From Algoriphagus boseongensis (GTDB lineage Bacteria; Bacteroidota; Bacteroidia; Cytophagales; Cyclobacteriaceae), in contig NZ_SNYF01000008.1 in the NCBI RefSeq assembly GCF_004362805.1, positions 1-64,000 of the forward strand: a DNA stretch of 64,000 bases, written 5' to 3'. The notes under the pieces were generated by a model. The model did not search any database. It saw nothing but the letters and a program-made list of their open reading frames with translations, and had not been told where the DNA came from. The position numbers and the translations under genes were made by a program. How positions within the stretch are numbered: position 1 is the stretch's first letter; the number at the start of each line of letters is the position of its first letter. Of this stretch, positions 1-7,650 are shown piece after piece.

Positions 1-85
1 CCTCTTCCCATCCCGAACAGAGAAGTTAAGCCCTGCAGCGCCGATGGTACTGGGGTTACACCCGGGAGAGTAGGTCGCCGCCACA
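1..85 (+). rRNA. rrf: 5S ribosomal RNA, 3' part (5' end outside window)
   Basis: The first 85 bases match the 3' two thirds of a bacterial 5S rRNA: the conserved CCGAACAGAGAAGTTAAGCC block near 13-32, the GATGGTACTGG helix, and the closing GGGAGAGTAGGTCGCCGCC segment. The 5' end is cut by the window edge, so an rRNA operon lies to the left. The 3' end is estimated from the last paired bases and could be off by a few nucleotides. A T-tailed hairpin follows at once. Confidence 0.95.
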
Positions 86-93
86 TTATTCAA

Positions 94-122
94 AAAGCCC
101 TTCGATCACTCGGAGGGCTTTT
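94..122 (+). terminator. Rho-independent terminator of the rRNA operon
   Basis: A 9-bp stem (agcccttcg / cggagggct, with one G-T pair) with a 6-base loop is followed by a T run. It starts about ten bases after the 5S 3' end, as expected for the end of an rrn operon. Confidence 0.85.
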
Positions 123-453
123 GACGTTTATAGGCGAGAAGAACAAAGACACTAGAAACAAGACGCAAGACACTAGACATAAGAATAGGCTTACCTAGGA
201 CAATTTCACATATTAACGCAGAGGTTAGGATGCCATAATAGCCAATAAGGAGCCCAAATTATTCTGACCTGCTTTTTTGTTAAAACGAATTTCTGCTGAA
301 AATTCTTTTTGCAGTTGTCTGGCTTAAATTCTGATATCTGGCCTTCTTTTCCAATTGGTGATTTATGTGTTTCAATTTTCACTGTACTAGTTTTCACCTT
401 ATAACATTTCATTTTAGGGAATATTATTGCAGTTTTGCACTAAATCTTAATGG
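123..453. other. Intergenic region with a short direct repeat; no supported gene
   Basis: Between the rRNA terminator and the dihydroorotase-like gene there is no convincing gene. Positions 147-156 and 168-177 carry the same 10-mer AGACACTAGA within a purine-rich AC/AG-biased stretch, a low-complexity tail. A 68-codon minus-strand reading frame (206-412) has no recognisable domain, signal peptide or ribosome-binding site, and I leave it out. The promoter for the operon starting at 454 should lie in 380-453, but I find no clear TAnnTTTG box. Confidence 0.5.
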
Positions 454-1695
454 ATGTCAGTATTATTTAAGAATCTCAGATTTATTCGTAACGGAAAAAT
501 TTCCGAACCAAAAAACTTTTTTATCCATGATCAATCTTTCAAAGAATTGGTCGATTCTTCAGAATCAGAGTTCAAGGAAATAATTGATTGCTCTTCCTAT
601 TTTGCTTCTTCTGGCTGGATAGATCTCCGTTGTGGCCTTGGTGAGCCTGGACAAGAATATCGAGAAACAGTAGAAAGTCTTTGTCAAAGCTTGATTTCTT
701 CTGGTTTCGTAAAGGCGGTTATTATGCCCAATACCGATCCGGTTATTCAATCCAAAAATGAAGTGGATTTTGTCCTAAATAGATCCAGAAAATTTGGGAT
801 AGATCTTGAAATCATGGGTGCTGTTACCAAGAATACTTTGGGAGAAGATTTAACCGAGATTCTTGATATGCACTTTCAATCAGGTGTTAAGATTTTTGGA
901 GATGGGATTAAGCCTCTCTCCAATTCGGACCGCTTCATGAAGATTTTGCAGTACCTCCAAAAGTTTGACGGGGTACTGTTTGATCATGCCTATGATCCGC
1001 TTCTTTCAATATTTGGACAAATGCATGAAGGTGAAATCTCGACTCAACTCGGAATGAAAGGGATCCCCAATCTTTCTGAAGATATTGCTATTCAAAGAAA
1101 TCTTGAAATACTTCGCTATACTGGTGGTAGGGTTCATTTTCAGACATTGAGTACCAAAAAGGGGGTAGAATTGATCAGGAAAGCTAAAGCAGAGGGCTTA
1201 AATGTTACCGCTGATACTTCTATCTATCAGTTAATTTTTAAGGATAAAGATCTGATGACCTTTGATCCTAACTATAAGGTGAACCCTCCTTTCAGGTCAG
1301 AATCCGATAGGGCCGCCTTGATTGATGGAATTCTGGATGGAACTATTGATGCGCTAGTTTCTAATCACCAACCTCAAGATTTTGATTCCAAATTTTCAGA
1401 ATTTGATTTGGCATCTTTTGGGATGGCAGGACTTCAGGCTTTCCTTCCTGCTCTAGTTCAACTTTCGCAGGAATTGAGTTGGGAGGTTTTAATTGAAAAA
1501 ATCACCGCTGGGCCTTCAAAAATTATTGGATCGCAAAATGAATCCGTGACTATTTTCGACCCTACCCAATCCTGGGTTTATGATGAAAAGTCAAATAAAT
1601 CCCTTTCCTCTAATCATCCTTGGTTTGGAACAAGTCTTACTGGACAGGTAAAGTTTGTATTTCAAAAGGGAAACCTCCAGAGAGTAAATGAATAA
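454..1695 (+). CDS. Dihydroorotase-like protein lacking catalytic residues
   Basis: The 413-residue protein has the length and order of a class I dihydroorotase (amidohydrolase fold). The signature that reads DxHxHxREPG in active enzymes is here IDLRCGLGEPGQEY (residues 56-69), so both metal-binding histidines are gone. The usual D-x-x-x-T-D-H-A-P-H stretch reads DALVSNHQPQD (299-309), with Asn304 where the catalytic Asp is expected. The later histidine blocks are also altered (VHFQTLST 227-234, ADTSIYQL 253-260). It is therefore probably not a dihydroorotase on its own and may be a structural or regulatory paralogue, like the inactive PyrC-type subunits known to pair with aspartate transcarbamylase. 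It heads an operon, overlapping the next gene by 8 nt. Fold call firm, loss of activity inferred. Confidence 0.8.
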   Translation: MSVLFKNLRFIRNGKISEPKNFFIHDQSFKELVDSSESEFKEIIDCSSYFASSGWIDLRCGLGEPGQEYRETVESLCQSLISSGFVKAVIMPNTDPVIQSKNEVDFVLNRSRKFGIDLEIMGAVTKNTLGEDLTEILDMHFQSGVKIFGDGIKPLSNSDRFMKILQYLQKFDGVLFDHAYDPLLSIFGQMHEGEISTQLGMKGIPNLSEDIAIQRNLEILRYTGGRVHFQTLSTKKGVELIRKAKAEGLNVTADTSIYQLIFKDKDLMTFDPNYKVNPPFRSESDRAALIDGILDGTIDALVSNHQPQDFDSKFSEFDLASFGMAGLQAFLPALVQLSQELSWEVLIEKITAGPSKIIGSQNESVTIFDPTQSWVYDEKSNKSLSSNHPWFGTSLTGQVKFVFQKGNLQRVNE

Positions 1696-2200
1696 ATACC
1701 TTAAAACTGCCTATCAGTTCGGAGTTTTAGGTGGTGTCCTCAGTTTGATTTCCTTCTTTTTACTTCGGTTTTTAAGCCCTGATCCGACTAATCTGAGTTT
1801 GATTTTTGGTTATGTACTTATACCTGTCGCGGTTTTTTTGGCGATTAAGTTTTTCAAGGAATATTCCAATAACGGATTTCTTTCTTTTGCGGAAGGAATG
1901 ACAATTGGATTTGTAACCTATACCATGATAGGAATACTGTCTTCACTTGGAATTTGGCTTGTACTTTCTTTAATGCCAGATTTTTTTCAATTAATCAAAG
2001 AATCAAAGATTCAAGTATTGCAAGAAAACAGGGACATGATAATATCCCAGGTAGGTGAAGCATCTTTTAACTATACTCAAGAAAGTATAAAATCGCTTAC
2101 CTCGTGGGATATAGCTTTCAATGATGGGCTATGGAAAATCATTCCTGGAATGTTTTTCAGCATTATTATTTCTATTATTTTAAGGAAAAATCCTAACTGA
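1688..2200 (+). CDS. DUF4199 family membrane protein
   Basis: This 170-residue protein has four predicted membrane spans at roughly residues 9-27, 37-56, 72-97 and 148-164, and a charged loop between spans 3 and 4. Layout and length fit DUF4199, a Bacteroidota-restricted integral membrane family of unknown function. It starts inside the end of the upstream dihydroorotase-like gene (8-nt overlap), so translation is probably coupled. A second member follows 6 nt downstream. The function is unknown. Proximity to glycosyltransferases suggests an envelope role, but that is only context. Confidence 0.75.
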   Translation: MNKYLKTAYQFGVLGGVLSLISFFLLRFLSPDPTNLSLIFGYVLIPVAVFLAIKFFKEYSNNGFLSFAEGMTIGFVTYTMIGILSSLGIWLVLSLMPDFFQLIKESKIQVLQENRDMIISQVGEASFNYTQESIKSLTSWDIAFNDGLWKIIPGMFFSIIISIILRKNPN

Positions 2201-2206
2201 TATCTT

Positions 2207-2758
2207 ATGGAAGAGCAAGCACAATCCCCTTTTCAAGCAGCAATTAAGCCAGGGATCACTATGGGTCTAATAGCTTTGGCGCTGACCTATATTGCCTATT
2301 TTGTTGATTCTACCTTACTGGCCACTTGGTGGTTTGGTTTGGGATTTCTGGTCATTTTCTTTGGTTTGATTATTTATTTCGGAAAGCAATACAGAACCGA
2401 ACTTGGTGGGTTCATGTCCTTTGGTACCGCCTTCAATTTCAGTTTTCTTACCATGATCGTTTCGGGATTAGTTTCCTTGGTAGGACAGCTATTATTATTC
2501 CAAGTAATTGACCCGGATTTGGGTTCAGTTTTGGCAGATATAACTTTCGAAAACTCTATGAAAATGATGGAGAGCTTTGGAGGTAATCCAGATTCATTAA
2601 GTCCAGAAATGCTTGATGAGATGCGTAAAAGCTCCTCAGATCCTTATACCCTTTCAGGTCAATTGAAAGGCTTTGGTTTCGGATTGATTGCTTATGCGAT
2701 AATTGCATTAATTTTGGGAGCAATTTTAAAGAAACGAGACAAGTCCCTCGATTATTAA
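2207..2758 (+). CDS. DUF4199 family membrane protein, second tandem copy
   Basis: This 183-residue, four-span membrane protein (approximate spans 15-32, 38-58, 73-96 and 151-171) has the same architecture as the preceding gene. The two are diverged in sequence, consistent with an old tandem duplication. The third loop is long and acidic and includes an MMESFGGNPDSLSPEML stretch. The gene lies in the middle of a five-gene run with gaps of 3-6 nt. Family assignment rests on topology and on the known tandem occurrence of DUF4199 genes beside a glycosyltransferase in Cytophagales. Confidence 0.75.
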   Translation: MEEQAQSPFQAAIKPGITMGLIALALTYIAYFVDSTLLATWWFGLGFLVIFFGLIIYFGKQYRTELGGFMSFGTAFNFSFLTMIVSGLVSLVGQLLLFQVIDPDLGSVLADITFENSMKMMESFGGNPDSLSPEMLDEMRKSSSDPYTLSGQLKGFGFGLIAYAIIALILGAILKKRDKSLDY

Positions 2759-2761
2759 TCT

Positions 2762-3721
2762 ATGATCCAAATTTCCGTCGTAATACCAGTTTTTAACGAA
2801 GAGGAATCCTTACCAGAATTAACCCAATGGATCAGCCGTGTGATGAATGCACACGGCTTTTCTTATGAGGTGATTTTGGTAAACGATGGAAGTACGGACA
2901 GGTCCTGGGAAGTGATCTTAGAATTGACTGAAAAGGATTCTTGTTTGCGGGGTTTGAATTTTACCAGAAATTATGGGAAATCCGCTGCCCTTGATGCCGG
3001 TTTTAAAAGAGCTCTCGGTGAAGTAGTAATCACCATGGATGCGGATTTACAAGACAGTCCAGATGAAATTCCTGGCCTTTATGAAATGGTAAAAGGAGGT
3101 CTTGATGTGGTTTCGGGTTGGAAAAAAGATCGCCATGACCCTATTTCAAAAACTATCCCTTCAAAATTTTTCAATGGAGTAACACGATGGATTTCCGGAA
3201 TTCAGTTGCATGATTTCAATTGCGGTTTGAAAGCCTATCGAAATAAAGTAGTCAAAAATATCCATGTTTACGGGGAAATGCATCGGTATATCCCGCTATT
3301 AGCCAAGTGGAATGGTTTTCCAAAAATCGGAGAAAAAGTAGTTCAGCATCAAGCCAGAAAGTATGGTTATTCCAAATTTGGACTAGAACGTTTCCTTAAT
3401 GGGTTTCTGGATTTGGTCAGCGTTACGTTTGTACACCGGTACAAAAAGAAACCTATGCATTTTTTCGGATTGCTGGGAAGTCTTTCTTTCATGACCGGTT
3501 TTATAATAACTGCATATTTGATTTTTGAAAAAATCTATGGACTTAGCAAAGGGCTAAAAGTAAGGGAGATTGTCGATCAACCATTGTTTTTCCTCGCCTT
3601 GGTTGCTTTGATCATCGGGGTACAACTTTTTGTCACAGGCTTCTTGGCTGAATTGATGACTTCCAATACAGCCAAGGAAACAGAATATAAAATCGATGAA
3701 GAGGTCAATTTTGATTTCTGA
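2762..3721 (+). CDS. Family 2 glycosyltransferase, polyprenyl-phosphate type (DPM1/GtrB-like)
   Basis: The N-terminal GT-A domain opens with the typical ISVVIPVFNEEESL (residues 3-16), has VNDGSTD near 40-46 and the metal/nucleotide-binding MDADLQDSPDEIP near 91-103. Two membrane helices at about 233-255 and 273-296 follow, the plan of DPM1/GtrB-like enzymes that load a sugar onto a polyprenyl phosphate at the inner membrane. At 319 residues it has the usual family length. Its stop codon shares one base with the start of the next gene, another GT2 enzyme, which suggests they act in the same glycan pathway. The sugar is not predictable. Confidence 0.88.
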   Translation: MIQISVVIPVFNEEESLPELTQWISRVMNAHGFSYEVILVNDGSTDRSWEVILELTEKDSCLRGLNFTRNYGKSAALDAGFKRALGEVVITMDADLQDSPDEIPGLYEMVKGGLDVVSGWKKDRHDPISKTIPSKFFNGVTRWISGIQLHDFNCGLKAYRNKVVKNIHVYGEMHRYIPLLAKWNGFPKIGEKVVQHQARKYGYSKFGLERFLNGFLDLVSVTFVHRYKKKPMHFFGLLGSLSFMTGFIITAYLIFEKIYGLSKGLKVREIVDQPLFFLALVALIIGVQLFVTGFLAELMTSNTAKETEYKIDEEVNFDF

Positions 3722-4683
3722 TGTTCTTTTCTGTAATCATTCCAGTTTTTAATCGCCCGGAAGAATTAAGGGAGCTTCTTGAAAGCCTTAGAAATCAAAG
3801 TTTTACTGATTTTGAAGTGCTGGTGGTTGAAGATGGTTCATCGATTGATTCTAAGGAGGTTTGTGAATATTACGCTTCAAAACTTTCCTTATCCTATTTT
3901 TTTCAATTCAATACCGGACAGGGATTCGCTCGGAATTTCGGAATGAGTCGCGCCAAAGGAGACTTTTTTGTTATTCTAGACTCAGATGTAATTCTTCCTA
4001 AGGATTATCTTCAAAATCTTTGGAATGCAATTAAAAGCCGAAGTTTAGATGCTTTTGGAGGTCCCGATGCAGCTGGTGAGGACTTTACCAATCTTCAAAA
4101 GGCAATGGATTTTGCCATGACTTCTTTTTGGACTACTGGGGGGATCAGAGGAAAATTAAAAGATGTTTCCAAGTATCAGGCCCGCGGCTTTAATATGGGT
4201 GTTTCCCGAAAGGTTTTTGAGGAAGTAGGAGGCTTTGTAGATCCTAATAGAGGTGAGGATATTGAATGGAGTATCAGAATTAAAAAAGCCGGGTACAGAA
4301 TGGAATTGGTTCAGGATGCATATGTTTTTCACAAAAGAAAAAACACCCTTTTTTCATTTGCTAAGCAAGCATTTTCCTTTGGTAGAAATCGAGTAAATGT
4401 TTCAAGATTTCACCCCGATGCCATTAAACTGGTACACTTGCTTCCTAGTGGGTTTTTGTTGTTTTTGCTTTCCATTCCCGTTTTTGGAGTTTTGGGCTTC
4501 CTGATTTTTAAGCTTCAGCTAGTGATTTTGGGAGCCTGGATGTTGGGTGTTTTTTTAAATTCATTAGCCAAATACCAATCTCTTCAGGTTGCGGTTTTGA
4601 GTTTAATTACTTCTATTATCCAATTAATGGCTTACGGATCCGGGCTAATTTTTGAATGGATAAAGAAAAAGATTACGAGTTAA
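3721..4683 (+). CDS. Family 2 glycosyltransferase with C-terminal membrane segments
   Basis: The GT-A fold starts with FFSVIIPVFNRPEEL at residues 2-16, with VVEDGSS near 38-44 and the DxD-type ILDSDVILP near 90-98. A galactosyltransferase-like block with RGEDIEW near 178-184 supplies the usual catalytic acidic residues. The last 80 residues contain hydrophobic spans at about 239-262, 267-281 and 288-307. It is the last gene of the plus-strand operon. It meets the following minus-strand methyltransferase tail to tail, and the two coding regions overlap by 4 nt. Substrate is unknown. Confidence 0.85.
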   Translation: MFFSVIIPVFNRPEELRELLESLRNQSFTDFEVLVVEDGSSIDSKEVCEYYASKLSLSYFFQFNTGQGFARNFGMSRAKGDFFVILDSDVILPKDYLQNLWNAIKSRSLDAFGGPDAAGEDFTNLQKAMDFAMTSFWTTGGIRGKLKDVSKYQARGFNMGVSRKVFEEVGGFVDPNRGEDIEWSIRIKKAGYRMELVQDAYVFHKRKNTLFSFAKQAFSFGRNRVNVSRFHPDAIKLVHLLPSGFLLFLLSIPVFGVLGFLIFKLQLVILGAWMLGVFLNSLAKYQSLQVAVLSLITSIIQLMAYGSGLIFEWIKKKITS

Positions 4684-5444
4684 ACTCCCTTTCTGCATAC
4701 AAAAATCACTTCATCTGGCGCTAATGCGTGACGTTTAACGAGTTCTTTTGGAAGGTTTTTAACAAACTGATTTTCCTCAATTAAAAGACCTGATTTTCTC
4801 AGCCTTTCAGCATAATCTTTCCCAAATTTCCTGACATGATCTCTTTGGCCAAATAAGCGTTCTCGTTCTGCGGGGTCGGTTATAGATTTATCTTCTATGG
4901 TTTTTTCAAGGTTATAAACGGGGGATTGTAGGATTCCCCAACCTCCGGGCTTTAAAACCCTGTTGAATTCGGAGCAGGCTAAAATGTCGTCATCTACATG
5001 TTCCAAAACGTGGTTACAAAAGATGACATCAAAAGAATTTTCCGGAAAAGGGATCGCATGGACGTCCATTTTCACCTTGGCCAGAGGAGATTCTATATCG
5101 GCTGTGATGTAGTCAAGATTTGGCAGTGACTCAAATCGATCAATGAAACAATGCTCAGGAGCCACATGAAGTACCTTCAAGGAATCGGTAAAAAATGCAG
5201 TTTCTTCCTGCAAATAGAGCCACATCAGGCGGTGTCTTTCCAGAGAAAGGCAGGAAGGACAAAGTGCATTTTCTCTTGGGTTTCTGCCATAGGGAAGGAA
5301 TTTTTTATACTCACTTTTGCAAATTGGGCATTGTACGTCCTTTCCTTGATTTAATGTGCCGAGGACTTTCATGACCAATGGACTAACCTGCTGAAGGATA
5401 GGCCTTGGAATAAATCTTATGGCTAAACTGATTACTTTTTTCAT
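4680..5444 (-). CDS. SAM-dependent methyltransferase with N-terminal zinc ribbon
   Basis: The 254-residue protein begins with a basic amphipathic stretch, then a zinc-ribbon-like CPICKSEY ... CPSCLSLERHR (residues about 39-74, two CxxC pairs). A class I methyltransferase core follows: DVIFCNHVLEHVDDD near 139-153 is the post-IV motif, and GGWGILQSPV follows. This two-part plan occurs in methyltransferases of lipopolysaccharide and glycan gene clusters. Opposite glycosyltransferases it may modify a sugar or lipid, which is inference. It is a single-gene unit converging on the glycosyltransferase operon with a 4-nt overlap. Confidence 0.8.
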   Translation of the reverse strand: MKKVISLAIRFIPRPILQQVSPLVMKVLGTLNQGKDVQCPICKSEYKKFLPYGRNPRENALCPSCLSLERHRLMWLYLQEETAFFTDSLKVLHVAPEHCFIDRFESLPNLDYITADIESPLAKVKMDVHAIPFPENSFDVIFCNHVLEHVDDDILACSEFNRVLKPGGWGILQSPVYNLEKTIEDKSITDPAERERLFGQRDHVRKFGKDYAERLRKSGLLIEENQFVKNLPKELVKRHALAPDEVIFVCRKGV

Positions 5445-5514
5445 GGGTTAGATTCAGCCTCAAAGGTAAAAAAATCTCTTTCTCCTTAAGCCTAAAAAAA
5501 CCTTTGGATTATCT

Positions 5515-5543
5515 ATAAAAAAAGAGCCTTAAAAAGGCTCTGC
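5515..5543 (-). terminator. Rho-independent terminator
   Basis: The 7-bp stem agagcct / aggctct with a short A-rich loop is followed, on the minus strand, by seven T residues. It lies just past the stop codon of the coiled-coil protein gene (5555-5932). Confidence 0.8.
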
Positions 5544-5554
5544 TTAAAATTGGA

Positions 5555-5932
5555 TTATCCATCTTTTTTATTTTCCCGGATATATTCCTCTAGGTCCTCG
5601 ATCTCCTTTTCAATCTTTTCAATTTTCTTGGTTTGATCGCTTAAGGACTTGGTTTGTTTTGAAATCGCATCGGGAGAAAGTTTTCCTTTAGAGCTTGATT
5701 TCTCAAAGCTCTTTTGCATTTTGCTTCGCTTTTCTCTTTCTTCATTTAGTTTTTCTTTTGCTTTTTCAAGGTCAATTTCAGCCTTTTCAAGGCTTTCCTT
5801 AGCCTTAAGAAGTTTTTTCTCCTCCTTAGTTAGCTCAGTGCTTGCTTCTTGTGCAAAAGAGGAAATGGCTGGAGTTAAATAAGCTGTAAAAACTAAACTC
5901 CCGAGAAATAGGATTTTCTTTAAATATTTCAT
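5555..5932 (-). CDS. Small secreted coiled-coil protein
   Basis: A signal peptide occupies residues 1-27 (MKYLKKILFLGSLVF..., ending AISSFAQ). About 98 residues rich in Glu and Lys follow, with heptad spacing over residues 35-120 (KAEIDLEKAKEKLNEEREK and similar). The mature protein should be a single long coiled coil in the periplasm. No enzymatic domain is visible. It is a monocistronic minus-strand gene with its own terminator. I do not recognise a named family. Charge-rich coiled coils of this size are sometimes chaperone-like or lipoprotein spacers, but nothing here proves that. Confidence 0.7.
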   Translation of the reverse strand: MKYLKKILFLGSLVFTAYLTPAISSFAQEASTELTKEEKKLLKAKESLEKAEIDLEKAKEKLNEEREKRSKMQKSFEKSSSKGKLSPDAISKQTKSLSDQTKKIEKIEKEIEDLEEYIRENKKDG

Positions 5933-6031
5933 GGTAAAAGAATTTTAACTTTTTCAATTTACCAAAATCCTTTTATCAAATCTGAATTTGGAGTGGCTAT
6001 TTGAATAGATTCAAGGAATCTATCCTAAAAC

Positions 6032-6184
6032 CTACTTCTGCAGCCTACCCGCTTTTTTCAAAGCTTCTCGTATGATCCATTCCAATTGCCCATTTGTACT
6101 GCGGAATTCATCGGCAGCCCATTTTTCAATGGCTTTTAGCGTTTCTTCATCTAACCTCAGGGCAAAAGCTTTCTTTTTTGACAT
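6032..6184 (-). CDS. Small ribbon-helix-helix (Arc/MetJ-type) DNA-binding protein
   Basis: This 50-codon gene reads MSKKKAFALRLDEETLKAIE at the start and ends REALKKAGRLQK. The pattern is that of an Arc-type ribbon-helix-helix regulator: a short beta strand (KAFALRL), helix A (DEETLKAIEKWAADEF), a turn, then helix B (NGQLEWIIREALKK). A strong ribosome-binding site, AGGAGG, lies 6 nt before the ATG inside the end of the upstream gene, whose stop codon is one base away. It is the last gene of an operon with an SPFH protein and a membrane protein, and is a plausible autoregulator. The stop is at 6032-6034. Confidence 0.85.
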   Translation of the reverse strand: MSKKKAFALRLDEETLKAIEKWAADEFRSTNGQLEWIIREALKKAGRLQK

Positions 6185-6185
6185 G

Positions 6186-6680
6186 CTATTCCTCCTTTAC
6201 CCATTCTTCAATATAGGACTTAAGCTCTTTTGGTTTCTGTGTGCCAATCATGACTTTCTTCTTTTGGCCGATATCCAATAAAAGCCCCTGATCACCTAAA
6301 ACGCTGTAGGCTTTTGTCGATCTATTTCCCTTTAATCCCCATCCACCAAAGTCGGATAATGGGCTATATTCCACCACTTCAATACTCAGGATTTCCTCTT
6401 TTCGGAAAGTTTTCCAGCTATTGATAAAAGGTGAAAATCTGAATTTCACACCATCTGGGTCAATTCGTGTTTTTAGCTTGATAGACATCAAGAAAAAAAA
6501 CACCAAACTCAAAACTCCAAGGAAAGACCCAATGATTAAGACAGCCCTACTTTTATCAGGCTCTGATCTCCAAATTAAAAAGGAGACCAGTGAAATCATT
6601 GGGACTTCCAGCATTAGAATAAGATACATCAGCCAGGTCCCTCGATAGGATTGTTCCTCTTTGAAGATCAGATTGGTCAT
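6186..6680 (-). CDS. Uncharacterised two-span membrane protein
   Basis: The protein has 164 residues with hydrophobic spans at about 15-38 and 46-68. The rest is a soluble, mainly beta-rich domain with many charged residues (RIDPDGVKFRFSPF, then a KKVMIGTQKPKELKSYIEEW tail). The C-terminal part looks like a PH-like fold of the kind found in bacterial YdbS/PH-domain membrane proteins, but I do not assign it. It sits between the SPFH gene (5 nt upstream) and the ribbon-helix-helix gene (1 nt downstream), so the three are almost certainly co-transcribed and probably work together at the membrane. Confidence 0.7.
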   Translation of the reverse strand: MTNLIFKEEQSYRGTWLMYLILMLEVPMISLVSFLIWRSEPDKSRAVLIIGSFLGVLSLVFFFLMSIKLKTRIDPDGVKFRFSPFINSWKTFRKEEILSIEVVEYSPLSDFGGWGLKGNRSTKAYSVLGDQGLLLDIGQKKKVMIGTQKPKELKSYIEEWVKEE

Positions 6681-6685
6681 GGGAA

Positions 6686-7534
6686 TTATTGATGTAAGGT
6701 TCCGACATTTAATACCGGGCTGGCACTTTTATCTGAGCAAAGGACTACCATTAGATTGGATACCATGGTTGCCTTTTTCTCCTCGTCAAATTCGATGATG
6801 TCTTTGATCTTTAGGTCTGCTAATGCCATTTCTACCATGCCTACTGCTCCTTCTACAATCTTTTGGCGAGCTGCTACAATTGCAGTTGCTTGCTGTCTTT
6901 GGAGCATGGCTGAGGCAATTTCTGAAGCATAAGCCAAGTGAGAGATTCTAGCTTCGATTACTTTAATGCCGGCGTGGTTTAATCGCTCTTTGATTTCTTT
7001 CTCCAAGGAATGGTTGACTTCTTCTACCCCAGATCTAAGCGTGACTTCCGCTTCTTCATCCTCAAAATTATCGTAAGGATAAAGGCCAGCCATTTTTCTT
7101 ACAGCTGCATCAGTTTGTAGGTGCACAAAGTTTTCGTAGTCTTCTACATCAAAGATTGCCTTGAAGGTGTCTTCGACCTGCCAAACAACGATGGTTCCAA
7201 CCATGACAGGATTACCAATTTTATCATTAACCTTTAACGGCTTATTCTCAAAATTTCTTACCCGGAGTGAGATTTTTTGCTTGCTCATAAATGGGTTTAC
7301 CCAAAAGAAGCCATTGGCCTTTACAGTTCCTTTGTAGGCTCCAAATAGAATCAAAACCATTGCCTTGTTTGGCTGAAGGGTAAAATACCCAGGAATAATT
7401 AGGATCATTAGTAGGCCCAAAATGGCGCCCAGTAAATGCAATTCATTGATAAACGAAAATGCAGCAGCGGGAATCAAGGCAAGATCTACGCAAAGGATAA
7501 GATAGCCTGAAAGAGGTTTAGTTATTTTTTCCAT
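6686..7534 (-). CDS. SPFH / band 7 domain membrane protein (stomatin-like)
   Basis: Two N-terminal hydrophobic segments (about 9-25 and 32-52) precede a band 7/SPFH domain. Recognisable parts include KVNDKIGNPVMVGTIVVWQV (near 102-121), the helical stretch with EKEIKERLNHAGIKVIEARI (near 178-197), and the AxxMLQRQQATAIVAARQKI region typical of prohibitin/stomatin relatives. The 282-residue length fits. SPFH proteins oligomerise into ring-like scaffolds in membranes and often control partner membrane proteins or proteases. This gene leads an operon with a two-span membrane protein and a ribbon-helix-helix regulator, and a perfect palindrome lies just upstream of its start. Confidence 0.9.
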   Translation of the reverse strand: MEKITKPLSGYLILCVDLALIPAAAFSFINELHLLGAILGLLMILIIPGYFTLQPNKAMVLILFGAYKGTVKANGFFWVNPFMSKQKISLRVRNFENKPLKVNDKIGNPVMVGTIVVWQVEDTFKAIFDVEDYENFVHLQTDAAVRKMAGLYPYDNFEDEEAEVTLRSGVEEVNHSLEKEIKERLNHAGIKVIEARISHLAYASEIASAMLQRQQATAIVAARQKIVEGAVGMVEMALADLKIKDIIEFDEEKKATMVSNLMVVLCSDKSASPVLNVGTLHQ

Positions 7535-7550
7535 TTCAATATGATGTTAA

Positions 7551-7562
7551 AATGATATCATT
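7551..7562. promoter_or_regulatory. Perfect 12-bp palindrome upstream of the SPFH operon (candidate operator)
   Basis: AATGATATCATT is a perfect palindrome 16 nt before the SPFH start codon. An additional ATGAT copy at 7541-7545 gives two half-sites in direct orientation plus the palindrome. Ribbon-helix-helix dimers usually bind such short repeats, and the operon encodes one. The assignment as operator is inferred from position and symmetry only. Confidence 0.4.
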
Positions 7563-7601
7563 GTGAATTACGATAAAAAAAGAATTAGGTTCAAATTTTT
7601 T

Positions 7602-7633
7602 CAAAAAAAAAGTCCAACCGGAGCTGGACTTTA
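7602..7633 (-). terminator. Rho-independent terminator of ftsY
   Basis: The stem aaagtcca / tggacttt (8 bp) is followed by nine T residues on the minus strand. It lies 18 nt past the ftsY stop codon. Confidence 0.85.
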
Positions 7634-7650
7634 AGAGGAAGAAGGATTTC

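Noticed and set aside
206..412. 68-codon minus-strand frame upstream of the dihydroorotase-like gene
   Set aside because: No signal peptide, domain, ribosome-binding site or sensible codon pattern; in an AT-rich gap next to the rRNA terminator.
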